Positions 42,806-52,038 of a DNA stretch of 64,000 nt are shown piece after piece. A program made the translations under genes and the position numbers. The notes under the pieces are model-generated. The model was not told where the DNA came from, ran no database searches, and worked only from the letters and a program-made list of their open reading frames with translations. How positions within the stretch are numbered: position 1 is the stretch's first letter; the number at the start of each line of letters is the position of its first letter. The stretch covers positions 62,001 to 126,000 of the forward strand of contig NZ_QUKD01000013.1 of assembly GCF_003480915.1 (NCBI RefSeq), read 5' to 3'. Origin of the DNA: Parabacteroides sp. TM07-1AC. GTDB lineage: Bacteria > Bacteroidota > Bacteroidia > Bacteroidales > Tannerellaceae.

Positions 42806-44359
42806 ATGAGTAACCAACTTGAAAAAGTAAAAGAGCTTATCGCTCTTCGCGAACAAGCCCGTCTCGGTGGTGGAGAAAAAAGAATCGAGTCTCAGCACAA
42901 AAAAGGCAAGTACACAGCACGCGAACGTATCGCCATGTTACTTGACGAAGGTAGTTTCGAGGAGTTCGATATGTTCGTTCAACACCGTTGTACCAACTTC
43001 GGTATCGAAAAAACAAAATTCCTGGGTGATGGCGTTGTAACAGGTTATGGTACGATCGACGGCCGCCTTGTTTACGTCTATGCACAAGATTTCACAGTAT
43101 TCGGCGGTGCTTTGTCAGAGTCATTAGCTATGAAGATCTGTAAAGTAATGGATCAGGCCATGAAGATGGGTGCCCCTGTCATCGGTCTGAACGATTCAGG
43201 TGGAGCACGTATCCAGGAAGGTGTCAACGCTTTGGCCGGTTATGCCGAAATTTTCCAGCGTAACATTCTGGCATCAGGTGTTGTTCCACAGATTTCCGGT
43301 ATCTTTGGCCCATGTGCCGGCGGTGCCGTTTATTCTCCTGCACTGACAGACTTCAACATCATGACACGCGGAACAAGCTACATGTTCCTGACTGGTCCGA
43401 AAGTTGTAAAAACTGTTACCGGAGAAGACGTAACCCAGGAACAACTGGGTGGCGCAAGCGTACACACGACCAAATCGGGTGTTGCTCATTTCGCTGTCGA
43501 TACAGAAGAAGATGGTCTGCAACTGATCCGCAAATTGATCGGCTTCCTTCCGCAGAATAACCTGGAAGAAACACCGCTGATCGAATGTAACGATCCTATC
43601 GATCGCTTGGATGATGTATTAAATGATATTATTCCGGATAACACTAACCAGTCATACGATATGTATGAAGTGATCGGAACAATTATCGACAACGGCGAAT
43701 TCCTTGAAGTACACGCCGATTATGCCAAAAATATTATCGTTGGTTTCGCTCGTTTCAACGGACAGACAGTTGGTATCGTAGCCAACCAGCCAAAAGTTAT
43801 GGCCGGATGTCTCGACAGCAATGCATCACGTAAAGCTGGTCGTTTCGTTCGTTTCTGCGACGCATTCAACATTCCTCTGGTAACATTGGTTGACGTTCCG
43901 GGATTCCTTCCGGGAACAGGACAGGAATACAATGGTGTAATCCTTCACGGAGCTAAATTGCTTTATGCTTACGGTGAAGCAACTGTACCTAAAATCACAG
44001 TTACCCTGCGTAAATCTTATGGTGGAGCTTACTGCGTGATGAGTTCTAAACACCTGCGTGGCGATATGAACTACGCATGGCCGACTGCAGAAATCGCAGT
44101 AATGGGCCCGAGCGGTGCAGTAGAAGTTATCTTCGCAAAAGAAGTTGCTGCATCGGAAGATCCGGCAAAAGCAACTGCTGAAAAAGAAGCAGAATACAAG
44201 AAAGCATTTGCAAACCCATACAATGCTGCTCAGTACGGTTATATCGACGATGTGATCGAACCGCGTAACACTCGTTTCCGTATTATTCGCGCATTACAAC
44301 AATTGCAGACTAAGAAGTTAAGCAATCCTGCTAAGAAACATGACAATCTGCCTCTATAA
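42806..44359 (+). CDS. mmdA: Methylmalonyl-CoA decarboxylase alpha / acyl-CoA carboxylase carboxyltransferase
   Basis: 517 residues. Carboxyltransferase signatures: '[23 protein letters not shown]', '[22 protein letters not shown]', '[16 protein letters not shown]', '[34 protein letters not shown]', '[11 protein letters not shown]'. In this operon, with OadG-like, biotin-carrier and OadB-like genes, it is best read as the Na+ pump carboxyltransferase that makes propionyl-CoA. The same fold also serves propionyl-CoA carboxylase. Confidence 0.95.
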   Translation: MSNQLEKVKELIALREQARLGGGEKRIESQHKKGKYTARERIAMLLDEGSFEEFDMFVQHRCTNFGIEKTKFLGDGVVTGYGTIDGRLVYVYAQDFTVFGGALSESLAMKICKVMDQAMKMGAPVIGLNDSGGARIQEGVNALAGYAEIFQRNILASGVVPQISGIFGPCAGGAVYSPALTDFNIMTRGTSYMFLTGPKVVKTVTGEDVTQEQLGGASVHTTKSGVAHFAVDTEEDGLQLIRKLIGFLPQNNLEETPLIECNDPIDRLDDVLNDIIPDNTNQSYDMYEVIGTIIDNGEFLEVHADYAKNIIVGFARFNGQTVGIVANQPKVMAGCLDSNASRKAGRFVRFCDAFNIPLVTLVDVPGFLPGTGQEYNGVILHGAKLLYAYGEATVPKITVTLRKSYGGAYCVMSSKHLRGDMNYAWPTAEIAVMGPSGAVEVIFAKEVAASEDPAKATAEKEAEYKKAFANPYNAAQYGYIDDVIEPRNTRFRIIRALQQLQTKKLSNPAKKHDNLPL

Positions 44360-44374
44360 TTCTTAAAACAGGAA

Positions 44375-45265
44375 ATGAATATGATTAACAAAAGAATTGG
44401 AGTATTGCTGTTGTTCGTTTTGCTCGTTTCATTCGGAGCAAAAGCACAGCGTGCAACCTCCATGCGAATAAATGAAGTGTTGGTTATCAACGAAGACAAC
44501 TTCGTTGACGACTACGGCAAACGTCACGCCTGGATAGAATTATTCAATACTTCTGCCGGAACGGTAAACATTGCCGGTTGTTATTTGACAGACGACAAAA
44601 ACAACCCAAAAAAATATCCGATCCCGAAGGGTGATGTATTAACTCAGATTCCTCCTCATCAGCACACATTATTTTGGGCTGACGGAGAGCCGGATCGCGG
44701 AACTTTCCATGTTAATTTCACACTAGACCCGTCGAAAGAAAACTATATCGCTTTATACGATGCGGATGGTAGAACACTGATCGACGAAATCACGGTTCCG
44801 GCTGCACAAAGACCGGATGTGAGCTATGGTAGAGTAATAGACGGTCAGGAAGAATGGGCACAGCTTACAAAAGTAACTCCCAGCACAAACAACCTGACAC
44901 TCGACTCGAATGAAAAGATCGAAAACTTCAAAAACAATGACTCTTTAGGTATCGGTATGACGATTACAGCCATGGCTGTTGTATTCCTGGGACTGCTCCT
45001 TCTTTACCTTATCTTCAAACAGGTCGGTAAAGCTGCGATTGCCGCCAGCAAACGTAATGCAGAGAAAGCCGGAGCTCCAGTCAGTGCCAGTGCACCTGAC
45101 GAGGTTTCAGGAGAAGTCTTTGCAGCTATCGCCACGGCTCTGTATGAAATGAGCGATGACAACCATGACATCGAACATACAGTACTTACGATCCGTAAAG
45201 TCCGTCGTGCATATTCTCCATGGAGTTCAAAGATCTATAGCTTACGTGAAACTCCCAGAAAGTGA
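44375..45265 (+). CDS. OadG-like decarboxylase gamma subunit with extracytoplasmic lamin-tail domain
   Basis: 296 residues. Signal peptide ('LLLFVLLVSFGAKAQ'), then a lamin-tail-like beta domain (~27-150: 'RINEVLVINEDNFVDDYGKRHAWIELFNTS', 'GCYLTDDKNNPKKYPIP', 'ENYIALYDADGRTLIDEI'). A membrane helix near 193-213 follows, then an OadG-like cytoplasmic tail ('GEVFAAIATALYEM', 'LTIRKVRRAYSPWSSKIYSLRETPR'). Classical OadG is under 100 residues with only the helix and tail. Function: anchors and assembles the Na+ pump. The purpose of the exposed domain is unknown. Start may be ATG 44381. Confidence 0.85.
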   Translation: MNMINKRIGVLLLFVLLVSFGAKAQRATSMRINEVLVINEDNFVDDYGKRHAWIELFNTSAGTVNIAGCYLTDDKNNPKKYPIPKGDVLTQIPPHQHTLFWADGEPDRGTFHVNFTLDPSKENYIALYDADGRTLIDEITVPAAQRPDVSYGRVIDGQEEWAQLTKVTPSTNNLTLDSNEKIENFKNNDSLGIGMTITAMAVVFLGLLLLYLIFKQVGKAAIAASKRNAEKAGAPVSASAPDEVSGEVFAAIATALYEMSDDNHDIEHTVLTIRKVRRAYSPWSSKIYSLRETPRK

Positions 45266-45287
45266 TTATCTCTAAAAACAAACAAGA

Positions 45288-45719
45288 ATGAAAAGTTTTA
45301 AATATACCATCAACGGTAACGTATATAAAGTACACATCAATTCAGTGGTTGACGATATCGCTGAAGTAGAAGTAAACGGTACACCCTATAATGTAAAGAT
45401 GGAGAAACCGGCAAAAAAACAAATGGTTACTCTGAAACGTCCGGCTCAGGCTCCGACAACCCCTTCAGGAGAATCGGTTATCACACGCCCGGCTGCCTCT
45501 ACCACACAGGGAGCTGTTAAAACTCCGCTGCCCGGTGTTATCCTGCAGATCAAATGTAATGTAGGCGACACTGTAAAAAGAGGACAAACTCTTCTTATCC
45601 TTGAGGCCATGAAGATGGAAAACAACATCAACGCAGACCGCGATGGTAAGATTATTGAAATTAAAGTACACAAAGGAGATTCTGTACTGGAAGGTGCCGA
45701 TCTCGTCGTAATCGGATAA
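45288..45719 (+). CDS. Biotin carboxyl carrier subunit of the decarboxylase
   Basis: 143 residues: small N-terminal domain, Pro/Ala/Thr-rich linker (~50-80) and a biotinyl domain with biotin-accepting K109 in 'LEAMKMEN'. Carries CO2 from the carboxyltransferase to the membrane OadB-like subunit. Operon position between gamma-like and beta subunits is classical. Confidence 0.95.
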   Translation: MKSFKYTINGNVYKVHINSVVDDIAEVEVNGTPYNVKMEKPAKKQMVTLKRPAQAPTTPSGESVITRPAASTTQGAVKTPLPGVILQIKCNVGDTVKRGQTLLILEAMKMENNINADRDGKIIEIKVHKGDSVLEGADLVVIG

Positions 45720-45723
45720 GAAT

Positions 45724-46884
45724 ATGCAAGAGAGTTTTATGTCATTCCTGGGTGACAACCTACAGTTGTTCCTCACCTATACAGGGGTATATAATGCAAC
45801 TCCGGGCCATATCGTCATGATTTTGGTAGGTTTGCTCTTTATATTCCTTGCGATAAAATACGAGTTTGAACCTATGCTTCTGATTCCTATCGGATTCGGT
45901 ATCCTGATCGGTAATATTCCTTTCAAAGATGCAGGATTACAGGTAGGTATTTATGAACAAGGGTCTGTACTGAACATCCTCTATCAAGGGGTAACCTCCG
46001 GATGGTATCCACCATTGATCTTCCTCGGTATCGGGGCCATGACCGACTTCTCCGCTTTGATATCCAATCCAAAGTTGATGTTGATCGGTGCTGCAGCCCA
46101 GTTCGGTATCTTTGGTGCTTACATTATTGCTCTTCAGATGGGATTCGAACCGAACCAGGCTGGTGCTATCGGTATTATCGGTGGTGCCGACGGTCCTACG
46201 GCTATCTTCCTGTCTTCAAAACTGGCTCCAAACCTCATGGGTGCTATTGCGGTGTCAGCCTATTCGTATATGGCATTGGTACCTATTATCCAGCCGCCAT
46301 TCATGCGTCTGCTTACCACAAAGAAAGAACGTCTGATCCGTATGAAACCGCCGAGAGCCGTTTCTTCTACGGAAAAGATTGTTTTCCCGATTATTGGTCT
46401 GTTGCTGACTTGTTTCCTGGTTCCTTCCGGTCTACCTCTGTTGGGTATGCTGTTCTTCGGAAACCTGTTGAAAGAAAGTGGTGTGACACGTCGTCTGGCA
46501 GAAACTGCCCGCGGTCCGCTGATCGATACAATCACAATCCTGTTAGGTATCACGGTAGGTGCTTCTACACAGGCAACTCAGTTCCTGACCTTGAACTCTG
46601 TTAAGATCTTCGGTCTGGGTGCGTTGTCATTCGTTATCGCAACATGTGCCGGTGTATTGTTCGTTAAGTTCTTCAACCTGTTCCTGAAACAAGGTAACAA
46701 GATCAATCCGCTTATCGGTAACGCCGGTGTATCCGCCGTTCCTGACTCTGCACGTATCTCCCAGATCGTAGGTTTGGAATATGACCCGACCAACTATCTG
46801 TTGATGCACGCTATGGGTCCGAACGTAGCAGGTGTGATCGGTTCTGCTGTAGCTGCCGGTATCCTGTTAGGATTCTTGGGATAA
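45724..46884 (+). CDS. Na+-translocating decarboxylase beta subunit (OadB/MmdB)
   Basis: 386 residues, about nine membrane helices. 'QAGAIGIIGGADGPTAIFLSSKLAP' carries the conserved Asp for Na+ and proton coupling, with 'GNAGVSAVPDSARISQIVG' and 'HAMGPNVAGVIGSAVAAG' towards the end. Decarboxylates carboxybiotin and pumps Na+ outward. It begins 4 bases after the carrier gene and ends the operon. Confidence 0.96.
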   Translation: MQESFMSFLGDNLQLFLTYTGVYNATPGHIVMILVGLLFIFLAIKYEFEPMLLIPIGFGILIGNIPFKDAGLQVGIYEQGSVLNILYQGVTSGWYPPLIFLGIGAMTDFSALISNPKLMLIGAAAQFGIFGAYIIALQMGFEPNQAGAIGIIGGADGPTAIFLSSKLAPNLMGAIAVSAYSYMALVPIIQPPFMRLLTTKKERLIRMKPPRAVSSTEKIVFPIIGLLLTCFLVPSGLPLLGMLFFGNLLKESGVTRRLAETARGPLIDTITILLGITVGASTQATQFLTLNSVKIFGLGALSFVIATCAGVLFVKFFNLFLKQGNKINPLIGNAGVSAVPDSARISQIVGLEYDPTNYLLMHAMGPNVAGVIGSAVAAGILLGFLG

Positions 46885-46927
46885 GATTCAATAGGGATAT
46901 TCAATAGATATTCTAAAAATAAAAGAT

Positions 46928-46973
46928 GGCATGTGAAATGGGTTTAAGACTCCATTTAGCATGCCATCCTTGC
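46928..46973. terminator. Long hairpin after the decarboxylase operon
   Basis: GATGGCATG and CATGCCATC, extended by AAATGG/CCATTT, around GTTTAAGACT. The stem is strong but lacks a clean T run, so it may work as a processing or attenuation hairpin instead. Confidence 0.6.
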
Positions 46974-46998
46974 ATTAATAGCAGTTCACTTACATACT

Positions 46999-47130
46999 TT
47001 ATTCAACCACCATCGGACTCACTACCGGATCAGCCACTTCTTCCACTGTTGTTCCGACGAATAACCATACCATCAGGAGGACAATTGCTACAACTACCCC
47101 GATGACCAACCATACATTTTTCTTTTTCAT
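46999..47130 (-). CDS. 43-residue single-pass membrane peptide
   Basis: ATG at 47130, TAA at 46999. Sequence begins 'MKKKNVWLVIGVVVAIVLLM': basic N-terminus, one strong hydrophobic helix (residues ~6-26), then an acidic, Val/Pro-rich tail with 'TTVEEVADPVVSPMVVE'. The pattern (KKK, helix, acidic tail) is that of a real small membrane protein. Not recognised. It stands alone between the Na+ pump operon and the iteron block; too short for usual ORF callers. Confidence 0.7.
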   Translation of the reverse strand: MKKKNVWLVIGVVVAIVLLMVWLFVGTTVEEVADPVVSPMVVE

Positions 47131-47198
47131 ATTTATGCTACTCTGTTTCTATTATATGAGCATAAAACAGCAGATACAATGATTTGGTTTAAAACCAG

Positions 47199-47328
47199 CT
47201 ATCATAATTCTTTTTTCACAAAACAACCATCATACTATCATCAATCAAACATAAAACAATGATTATAAAGGAATTAGCCTTATGATAGTTATTCATTTAA
47301 ACCATCATAACATCTATCATACTATCAT
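47199..47328. repeat. Left iteron block, CTATCAT/CCATCAT words
   Basis: CTATCAT at 47199, 47235, 47314 and 47322 and CCATCAT at 47227 and 47302, with one opposite copy (ATGATAG, 47282). Pairs at 47227/47235 and 47314/47322 are 8 bases apart; the 15-mer CTATCATACTATCAT is at 47314-47328. The same 15-mer occurs inverted at 50171-50185. Confidence 0.85.
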
Positions 47329-47354
47329 ATCACACTTCATAAACATAGTGATAT

Positions 47355-49436
47355 TCAGTTATTTACACCCTTTACATAATAACAAGTCCCTCGCGTCATC
47401 CGTTTATTAGGTACATTGTTTCGCTTCAAAAGTTTACCAAAGTTGAGTATCATCTTCTTCGTAATAACAAAACCGGGTTGTTTCTCTGCAATTATATCCA
47501 ATATCTCCGATGCCAGCAAAGGTTCTATCCCTTCCGTATCCTCTGAAATACAGAAATAACGCAGGAACAATTGCTCTTCCGCCGGAATTTGCTGGAAACG
47601 CCAGTTGTTCTCAACGATTGCCGCCTCCTCCTCATGCGTAAACCAATACCGTTCGCCACGGCGCAACATCTCTTTTGCTTCGGCATACAGCTGCTCGTAA
47701 TCGACCGGCTGGAGATAGTCGATCAGACCTTCCACTTCCACGCAGATAAAACGACGGCTTCCGGTCGGATCGGTCAGCAGATCGAAATTATTGCTGGTAG
47801 CGATAAAGGTTGCATAACGTCGCAGGCTGCGCGTCGTACTCTGATAAGGTAAGCGAGCATTGACCACGGCCTTTTGCAAAACATGCTTCAGAAAACTTTG
47901 ATGCGAAGCCTTTACCGAATCGAACTCGTCGATATTGATCAAGGCATAGCGATGCAAAGCCAGTTCTGCCTCCTTCTTATTACCGAAATCGATGCTGTCG
48001 GTATAAAAAGGACGAAGCGACGGAGGCAACAAGTTCAGGCAATAGGTCGATTTTCCGCATCCCTGGTCACCAACCAGCAACGGCGTCGTACTGTTTCCGT
48101 GTTCTTTATCCAGCTGCATCCAATGAGCTACCATGCTCAGGAACCAACGATAAAAGCAATCACTCCATAACGGGTTATTGTTAGGAACCCGCGCAGCCAT
48201 CTCATGAATATGCGACTTGCCATCCCATACCGGAAGATTCGCAAGAAAAGCATCGATAGGATGAAACAAGGGTATCTGATCTGAATATACATACCGGTCG
48301 ATATCTTTATCCCACACATTCAACCCCTCTTTCTGAGCCTCCAGGCAAATACTGTTACGCACTTTCAGGGTGTAAGGCCGGTACGCGAACTGTATGACCG
48401 AACGGTCGAGATATTCCACCTCCCCACTCATCTCGTTCATCCGGAAGAAATAACGTCTTGCCATGAATTCATCCAGTTGCATCACCATCGAAAGACATTC
48501 CGGCAAAGGTAATTTACCTCCGATCGCTTTCTTCAGCAGATAAACTCCCCGGAATACCTGCCTCACCAGTAATTCATGCGACTTCAAAGCCTCATACCGT
48601 AAGGTCCACCCTACCGCCTCTTCCTCGGGAATCCCCAGACGGCAACTATTTTGTGCCATCTCCGTAAACAATGCATGCAGATCGTCACTCTCCTTTCCGG
48701 CAAATTTACGGACCGCTTCCAAAAGCACGATACTGAACAGGGTTGCAATCTGCGTATTACGTTTCACGCCCGGCAACAGACGTTCGATCGGATCGAGCGG
48801 AACCTCCTGCACGATACGGAGTTCGCTTTCCTCCGGCATCCGTATCGGTTGTTCCATTCGGATCGATATCGCCGCCGGATTATAATACAGCCCGGTATCA
48901 TAGCTGACACGTGTCCCCCGCTCCGGCGACGGCTCTTTCAATGTGATCATGCTGCTCAACTGAGGCTGAAAATGCCTGACCGCCAACTGATAGGCCGCCG
49001 CATGAAAGAGAACGGCTTTCTCCCGGCTACGCGGCAACTTGCCATCGGGCAGCGTAAAAGGCACGACAATCTTCACGGACTTGCCGCTCAATCCAATGAA
49101 AGCCAGCAAGGTCTGAGGCATGGCAGCCGCCTCCTCACGTATCGATGCGGCTTCTTCCGGACCGGACAAACCGTTCACTTCCAAAAGGATATACCCGGTA
49201 TAGTTTTTCATCTGTACCTTCCCGTCTTTCCGCAGAAATGTTGCTCCCCACACGATCACAGGCAATTTCCGTATCCACTCGTTCGTACGCCCCGGCAATG
49301 AAAAGCGTAAACTGGTACGGACATTAGCCACCTGTACCCCCATTTTATCTGAGCGTAACATCTCCATCACAGGTTCCAGGCTACGTATCTGCAACATAAG
49401 CTGGTCTTTCTTATAACGATATTGGCTTACTTTCAT
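47355..49436 (-). CDS. BT4734-like/VapE-family primase-helicase
   Basis: 693 residues. N-terminal BT4734/BF3469-like domain (~45-180; primase-polymerase-like), then a VapE-type SF3-like ATPase with Walker A 'LLVGDQGCGKSTYCLNLLP' near 455, 'YALINIDEFDSVKASHQSFLKHVLQKAVVNARLPYQ' (Walker B and sensor), 'FIATSNNFDLLTDPTGSRRFI' and a C-terminal DUF3874-like segment. Such proteins start replication of phage satellites and mobile islands. Coupled (ATGA) to the HU-like gene and bounded by inverted iterons. Confidence 0.88.
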   Translation of the reverse strand: MKVSQYRYKKDQLMLQIRSLEPVMEMLRSDKMGVQVANVRTSLRFSLPGRTNEWIRKLPVIVWGATFLRKDGKVQMKNYTGYILLEVNGLSGPEEAASIREEAAAMPQTLLAFIGLSGKSVKIVVPFTLPDGKLPRSREKAVLFHAAAYQLAVRHFQPQLSSMITLKEPSPERGTRVSYDTGLYYNPAAISIRMEQPIRMPEESELRIVQEVPLDPIERLLPGVKRNTQIATLFSIVLLEAVRKFAGKESDDLHALFTEMAQNSCRLGIPEEEAVGWTLRYEALKSHELLVRQVFRGVYLLKKAIGGKLPLPECLSMVMQLDEFMARRYFFRMNEMSGEVEYLDRSVIQFAYRPYTLKVRNSICLEAQKEGLNVWDKDIDRYVYSDQIPLFHPIDAFLANLPVWDGKSHIHEMAARVPNNNPLWSDCFYRWFLSMVAHWMQLDKEHGNSTTPLLVGDQGCGKSTYCLNLLPPSLRPFYTDSIDFGNKKEAELALHRYALINIDEFDSVKASHQSFLKHVLQKAVVNARLPYQSTTRSLRRYATFIATSNNFDLLTDPTGSRRFICVEVEGLIDYLQPVDYEQLYAEAKEMLRRGERYWFTHEEEAAIVENNWRFQQIPAEEQLFLRYFCISEDTEGIEPLLASEILDIIAEKQPGFVITKKMILNFGKLLKRNNVPNKRMTRGTCYYVKGVNN

Positions 49437-49822
49437 TCGAACGGGTATCTTTCAAATTTAAAAAACTGCATTTCCTTACGTAATCGTGCCCCCATCCTGA
49501 AACAGACGCGTTTCGCTTTTACCCGATGCGGCGTACAATCCTTCGCTTTCTCATACCCTTCACTCCCTGCCGAGAGATACAGGTCACCCATATCCTTCAG
49601 TTCGACGGAATAGCCTTCTTTCAAACGTTCAAGAATAATATCACTCATCTCGCAGACTGTGGCAAGCACATCTCCGCGCGTCAATGAGCAGCGAGCAGCG
49701 ATCTCTTCCGCCAACTCCTCGGTAGTGACCCGCCCCGTCGTAACGGGTACTCCATAAAACAGTTTCTTTTCTATCGGACCTGTCTTATCCGATTTTGTGC
49801 GAACTACATAGAAATGTGCCAT
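49433..49822 (-). CDS. HU-like (HU-HIG) DNA-binding protein
   Basis: 129 residues from ATG 49822, the family start 'AHFYVVRTKSDKTGPIEKKLFYG'. The frame upstream (to 49876) is Lys/Ile-rich spacer sequence. Contains 'VTTEELAEEIAARCSLTRGDVLATVCEMSDIILERLKEGYSVELKDMGDLYLS' (helices and strand of the HU fold) and a basic C-terminus. Bends or marks DNA, plausibly for the neighbouring VapE protein at the iteron origin. Confidence 0.9.
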   Translation of the reverse strand: MAHFYVVRTKSDKTGPIEKKLFYGVPVTTGRVTTEELAEEIAARCSLTRGDVLATVCEMSDIILERLKEGYSVELKDMGDLYLSAGSEGYEKAKDCTPHRVKAKRVCFRMGARLRKEMQFFKFERYPFE

Positions 49823-49891
49823 AGGTCGGTACTTTATTTTAATAATAATACTAGAAAACTTCACCAAAACGGGCATTTTACCCCATTTTAC

Positions 49892-49943
49892 ACCCGGATC
49901 TGAACGATGCTCACACCCGGGTCTCAGGGGTATTCAGACCCGG
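49892..49943. repeat. 23-bp-period repeat island, word ACCCGG
   Basis: ACCCGG at 49892, 49915 and 49938, exactly 23 bases apart. ACCCGGGT (49915-49922) is palindromic. CCGGATCTGAA at 49894 is mirrored by ATTCAGACCCGG at 49932-49943. GC-rich against its surroundings. Confidence 0.8.
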
Positions 49944-50084
49944 AGGCCAACACCTTTTCCTCCTTACAAATATAATAAAAACATAGCACATAAGCAATGT
50001 TTTTCAATAGTTTATTTCATTTTAGACAATATATTTCCGACCTGTCTATTTATAGATTTCAGTATTACAACGCACTTATCATGA

Positions 50085-50219
50085 ATGATGGTTGATGATA
50101 GTTGAATGATAGTTTAAAACGGCAACCATCATAATATAAAATACTAATAAACAATATGTTAAACAAAATAATGATAGTATGATAGTTATTTTCAAAAATT
50201 ATTTTGGACAAGATGATAG
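50085..50219. repeat. Right iteron block, ATGATAG/ATGATGG words
   Basis: ATGATAG at 50095, 50106, 50171, 50179 and 50213, ATGATGG at 50085, one opposite copy (CCATCAT, 50126). The 15-mer at 50171-50185 is the exact inverse of 47314-47328. Orientation is opposite to the left block. Confidence 0.85.
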
Positions 50220-50270
50220 GAATATGATAATGGAATCTTCCCGATCATTGCTTTATTTACCGGAATAAAT

Positions 50271-50278
50271 TAACTTTG
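50271..50278 (+). promoter_or_regulatory. Promoter -7 box (TAACTTTG) for the AAA/PD-(D/E)XK gene
   Basis: Perfect TAnnTTTG match 26 bases before ATG 50304. Confidence 0.65.
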
Positions 50279-50303
50279 TATTCATTATTAAAAAGTTGCC
50301 ATT

Positions 50304-52037
50304 ATGAATCAAGTAAAAGGTATACCATACGGAATATCCGATTTCAACCGGATGAGGAACGATAATTTTTATTTCGTGGATAAGACGGAGTATTTGCCGC
50401 TTATTGAAAAGATGCCCAGCTATCTTTTCCTCATTCGTCCGAGGCGTTTCGGGAAAAGCCTGTTCTTAAGTATGATGCGTACCTACTATGACATTTTGCA
50501 ACAGAAGAATTTCGACAAATATTTCGGAGATCTATGGATCGGAAAACATCCGACCGACCAGCGTAACCGCTATCAGGTCCTTTATTTCGACTTCTCGAAG
50601 GCAGGATGTTCATTGCCGGGAAGCGATATGATGTCAAGTTTTAATGAGTATTGCAGTATTATCATTAACCAGTTTGCACACGAATATGCCCCTTTCTATG
50701 ATGCCGACTTCAAGACAACGGTAGAAAGCCTGGAAAGCGCAAAGGCTAAACTTTCCTACATAGAAATAAAAGCAAAAGAGAAAAATCATCCGTTGTACCT
50801 TATTATTGATGAATACGATAACTTCACGAATGTCATACTAAGCGAACACGGGCAAAAAATGTTCCGTGACCTTACACATGCCAGTGGTTTCTACCGCGAA
50901 TATTTTAAACAATTCAAGGGAATGTTCGATCGTATCTTCATGATGGGTGTCAGTCCCGTTACACTGGACGATCTTTCCAGCGGATATAATATCGACTGGA
51001 ATATTTCAACAGACGAGACATTCAACTCCATGATGGGATTTAACGAAACGGAAGTTCGCGAAATGTTCCACTATTATCATCAGAATAATGTGTTAACTGG
51101 CGACATTGAAACAATGATAACAGAGATGAAGCCATGGTATAACAACTATTGTTTTGCACCTAAAAGCTTGAATGAGGACAGGGTGTTCAATTGTGATATG
51201 ACGCTTTATTATCTGAATTTTCAAATACAGAGACATCGTGCGCCGGATGAGATGGTAGACAAAAATATTCGTACGGATTACAGCAAATTGAAAATGCTTG
51301 CTCGCATCGATCATGATAGTGCACACGAAGGGAATCGTATGAGTACAATCGAAGAGATTGCCGCAAAAGGCGAAATCATTGTTGATTTGCATACCTCGTT
51401 TCCAGCAGAGAAAATAGCAGAGCACGACAATTTCAGAAGCCTACTCTATTATTACGGATTACTCACGATATGCGGTACACGCGGTGACCGCCTGAAGATG
51501 TGTATTCCTAATAATTGCGTTCGAGAACAATATTTAGGTTTCCTTCGCGATTACTACCAGCAAACATTCCCTGTCAATTTATCTTACCTACAAGATTTGA
51601 TTGACAACCTTGCTTTCGACGGTCTTTGGAAACCATTCTTTGAAGCTGTTGCACGTGCTTATCATGAAAATTCGTCCGTACGTGATGCAATGGAAGGGGA
51701 AAGGAATTTACAGGGTTTTCTGAAAGCGTACCTGGCATTGTCTTCCTATTATCTGGTAGAGCCTGAACTGGAAATGAATTACGGATATTGCGACTTTTTC
51801 CTTTTGCCAAACAAACAGCGTTATCCCGATATAAAACACAGCTACATCCTCGAACTAAAATATGCAACCCGTAATGCAACCGACAAGGAGCTTGAAGCAC
51901 AGGCAGAAGAAGGACGTAGTCAATTATACCAATATAGTGAAGACAAAAAAGTACAAGAATTGACGGAAGGGACAACCCTCCACCGGCTGCTATTGCAGTT
52001 CCGGGGGTGGGATATGGTAAAGTGCGAAGAGGTATAA
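50304..52037 (+). CDS. AAA-ATPase-like protein with C-terminal PD-(D/E)XK domain
   Basis: 577 residues, paralogue of the gene at 26293-28023 and nearly the same length. P-loop 'LIRPRRFGKSLFLSMMRTYYD', Walker B 'LYLIIDEYDNFTN', 'GVSPVTLDDLSSGYNIDWNIST', 'MKPWYNNYCFAPKSL', C-terminal nuclease-like core 'YGYCDFFLLPN' ... 'YILELKYA'. Own promoter, no partner gene. It sits just outside the iteron-bounded HU/VapE unit and may or may not belong to it. Confidence 0.9.
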   Translation: MNQVKGIPYGISDFNRMRNDNFYFVDKTEYLPLIEKMPSYLFLIRPRRFGKSLFLSMMRTYYDILQQKNFDKYFGDLWIGKHPTDQRNRYQVLYFDFSKAGCSLPGSDMMSSFNEYCSIIINQFAHEYAPFYDADFKTTVESLESAKAKLSYIEIKAKEKNHPLYLIIDEYDNFTNVILSEHGQKMFRDLTHASGFYREYFKQFKGMFDRIFMMGVSPVTLDDLSSGYNIDWNISTDETFNSMMGFNETEVREMFHYYHQNNVLTGDIETMITEMKPWYNNYCFAPKSLNEDRVFNCDMTLYYLNFQIQRHRAPDEMVDKNIRTDYSKLKMLARIDHDSAHEGNRMSTIEEIAAKGEIIVDLHTSFPAEKIAEHDNFRSLLYYYGLLTICGTRGDRLKMCIPNNCVREQYLGFLRDYYQQTFPVNLSYLQDLIDNLAFDGLWKPFFEAVARAYHENSSVRDAMEGERNLQGFLKAYLALSSYYLVEPELEMNYGYCDFFLLPNKQRYPDIKHSYILELKYATRNATDKELEAQAEEGRSQLYQYSEDKKVQELTEGTTLHRLLLQFRGWDMVKCEEV

Positions 52038-52038
52038 C

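Larger units (their letters stand above)
49823..50303. other. 480-bp regulatory spacer
   Basis: Contains no gene. Holds the 23-bp array (49892-49943), AT-rich sequence, the right iteron block (50085-50219) and the promoter of the ATPase at 50304. Confidence 0.7.

Noticed and set aside
44375..45265. Reading this gene as an unrelated secreted lamin-tail protein
   Set aside because: The membrane helix plus the OadG-like tail and its position between carboxyltransferase and biotin carrier identify it as the gamma-type subunit.
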